Below the pieces are notes generated by a model. The model was not told the origin of the DNA and ran no database searches. It saw only the letters and a list, made by a program, of their open reading frames with translations. A DNA stretch of 5,276 nt from Chloroflexota bacterium (GTDB lineage Bacteria > Chloroflexota > Dehalococcoidia > RBG-13-53-26), in NCBI GenBank assembly GCA_030616195.1, contig JAUWXW010000142.1, positions 1 to 5,276 of the forward strand, read 5' to 3'. Positions 4,887 through 5,276 of the stretch are shown piece by piece. Position numbers and translations under genes: made by a program. Each line of letters starts with the position of its first letter. Position 1 is the first letter of the stretch.

Positions 4887-5276
4887 ATGAGTCGCAGACG
4901 AGGTCGCTACGCTCTAGTTCTATCCCTCATATCCTTTGCCATCCTCTCACTGGTCTTGGTGCTGGTTTTGCCCTTTGGACCAGATGTGTCGGCGGATGAC
5001 ATACGAAGCCGCCTTGATTCTTTGGACGAAGAACCTGGTGGGCCTGCTTCTATGAGGGAACGCGCTTATGAATTGGCCACACTTATTTTCTCTGACTCTG
5101 CTGAATGCAGCAGGTTTGCTGATGAAGTTGTGGAGATACATTTCGATGCCCAGAATGTGGACTTCCTGCTGGTTTATAACACTGGTGGTTTTGGGGGAGG
5201 TACCATGGCCAGTGACCCTGAGTGGCCGGGCGTCTTGGAAGGCATTAAAGCGCAGCTAGCTACATTAGGCTATGAG
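4887..5276 (+). CDS. Unrecognised membrane-anchored or exported protein (N-terminal 130 residues, cut by window edge)
   Basis: Open for 130 codons to the window end. The N-terminus M-S-R-R-R-G-R is followed by a strongly hydrophobic segment, residues 8-30, then an acidic stretch. This is a signal anchor or a signal peptide, with Val34-Ser-Ala36 as a possible cleavage site, so the rest should lie outside the membrane. Residues 37-90 look helical and charged. A segment D-F-L-L-V-Y-N-T-G-G-F-G-G-G (92-105) resembles a buried strand followed by a glycine-rich loop, then an amphipathic stretch with G-I-K-A-Q-L-A-T-L-G-Y (119-129). This hints at an alpha/beta hydrolase-like or nucleotide-fold domain, but I do not recognise a family. 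The start is constrained: an in-frame TGA lies at 4878-4880, just upstream. No Shine-Dalgarno or convincing promoter is visible. It lies 194 bases after argD in the same direction, so co-transcription is possible. Confidence 0.65.
   Translation, partial: MSRRRGRYALVLSLISFAILSLVLVLVLPFGPDVSADDIRSRLDSLDEEPGGPASMRERAYELATLIFSDSAECSRFADEVVEIHFDAQNVDFLLVYNTGGFGGGTMASDPEWPGVLEGIKAQLATLGYE

Overview
The window is ordinary bacterial chromosome built around arginine biosynthesis. From left to right it holds the 5' end of folD on the minus strand; a roughly 530-base gene-free stretch with promoter, terminator and hairpin signals; argJ (+); a DUF1284-type cysteine-rich small protein (-); a 328-base hairpin-rich spacer; argB and argD (+), closely spaced; and the 5' end of an unrecognised membrane-anchored protein (+) that runs off the right edge.

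ArgJ, ArgB and ArgD supply three activities of the acetylated-intermediate route to ornithine. ArgB phosphorylates N-acetylglutamate, ArgD makes N-acetylornithine, and ArgJ moves the acetyl group from acetylornithine back to glutamate. The reductase ArgC, which works between ArgB and ArgD, is not in the window. The arg genes do not form one operon here. argJ has its own promoter, and the minus-strand DUF1284 gene lies between it and argBD, converging on argJ with a 13-base overlap.

The organism cannot be named from the sequence alone. The short ArgB, the ArgJ route, the mix of a perfect Shine-Dalgarno (folD) with apparently SD-less short-leader genes (argJ, DUF1284), and a spacer of short palindromes containing a GTAGGGGCGGAC-type unit together suggest Chloroflexota, perhaps Dehalococcoidia. 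This is inference with modest confidence.

No new multi-gene system is visible. The least explained part is the minus-strand interval of about 534 to 334 upstream of folD. It has an extended -10 promoter at one end and a good intrinsic terminator at the other, and contains no convincing protein. It is either a separate RNA of about 200 nt or a long regulatory leader of folD with an attenuator. The argB upstream region, with a hairpin train, a possible 15-codon leader ORF and an inverted repeat across the -10, is the second place worth attention. The 194 bases between argD and the last gene (4693-4886) show no terminator, tRNA or convincing promoter to me.
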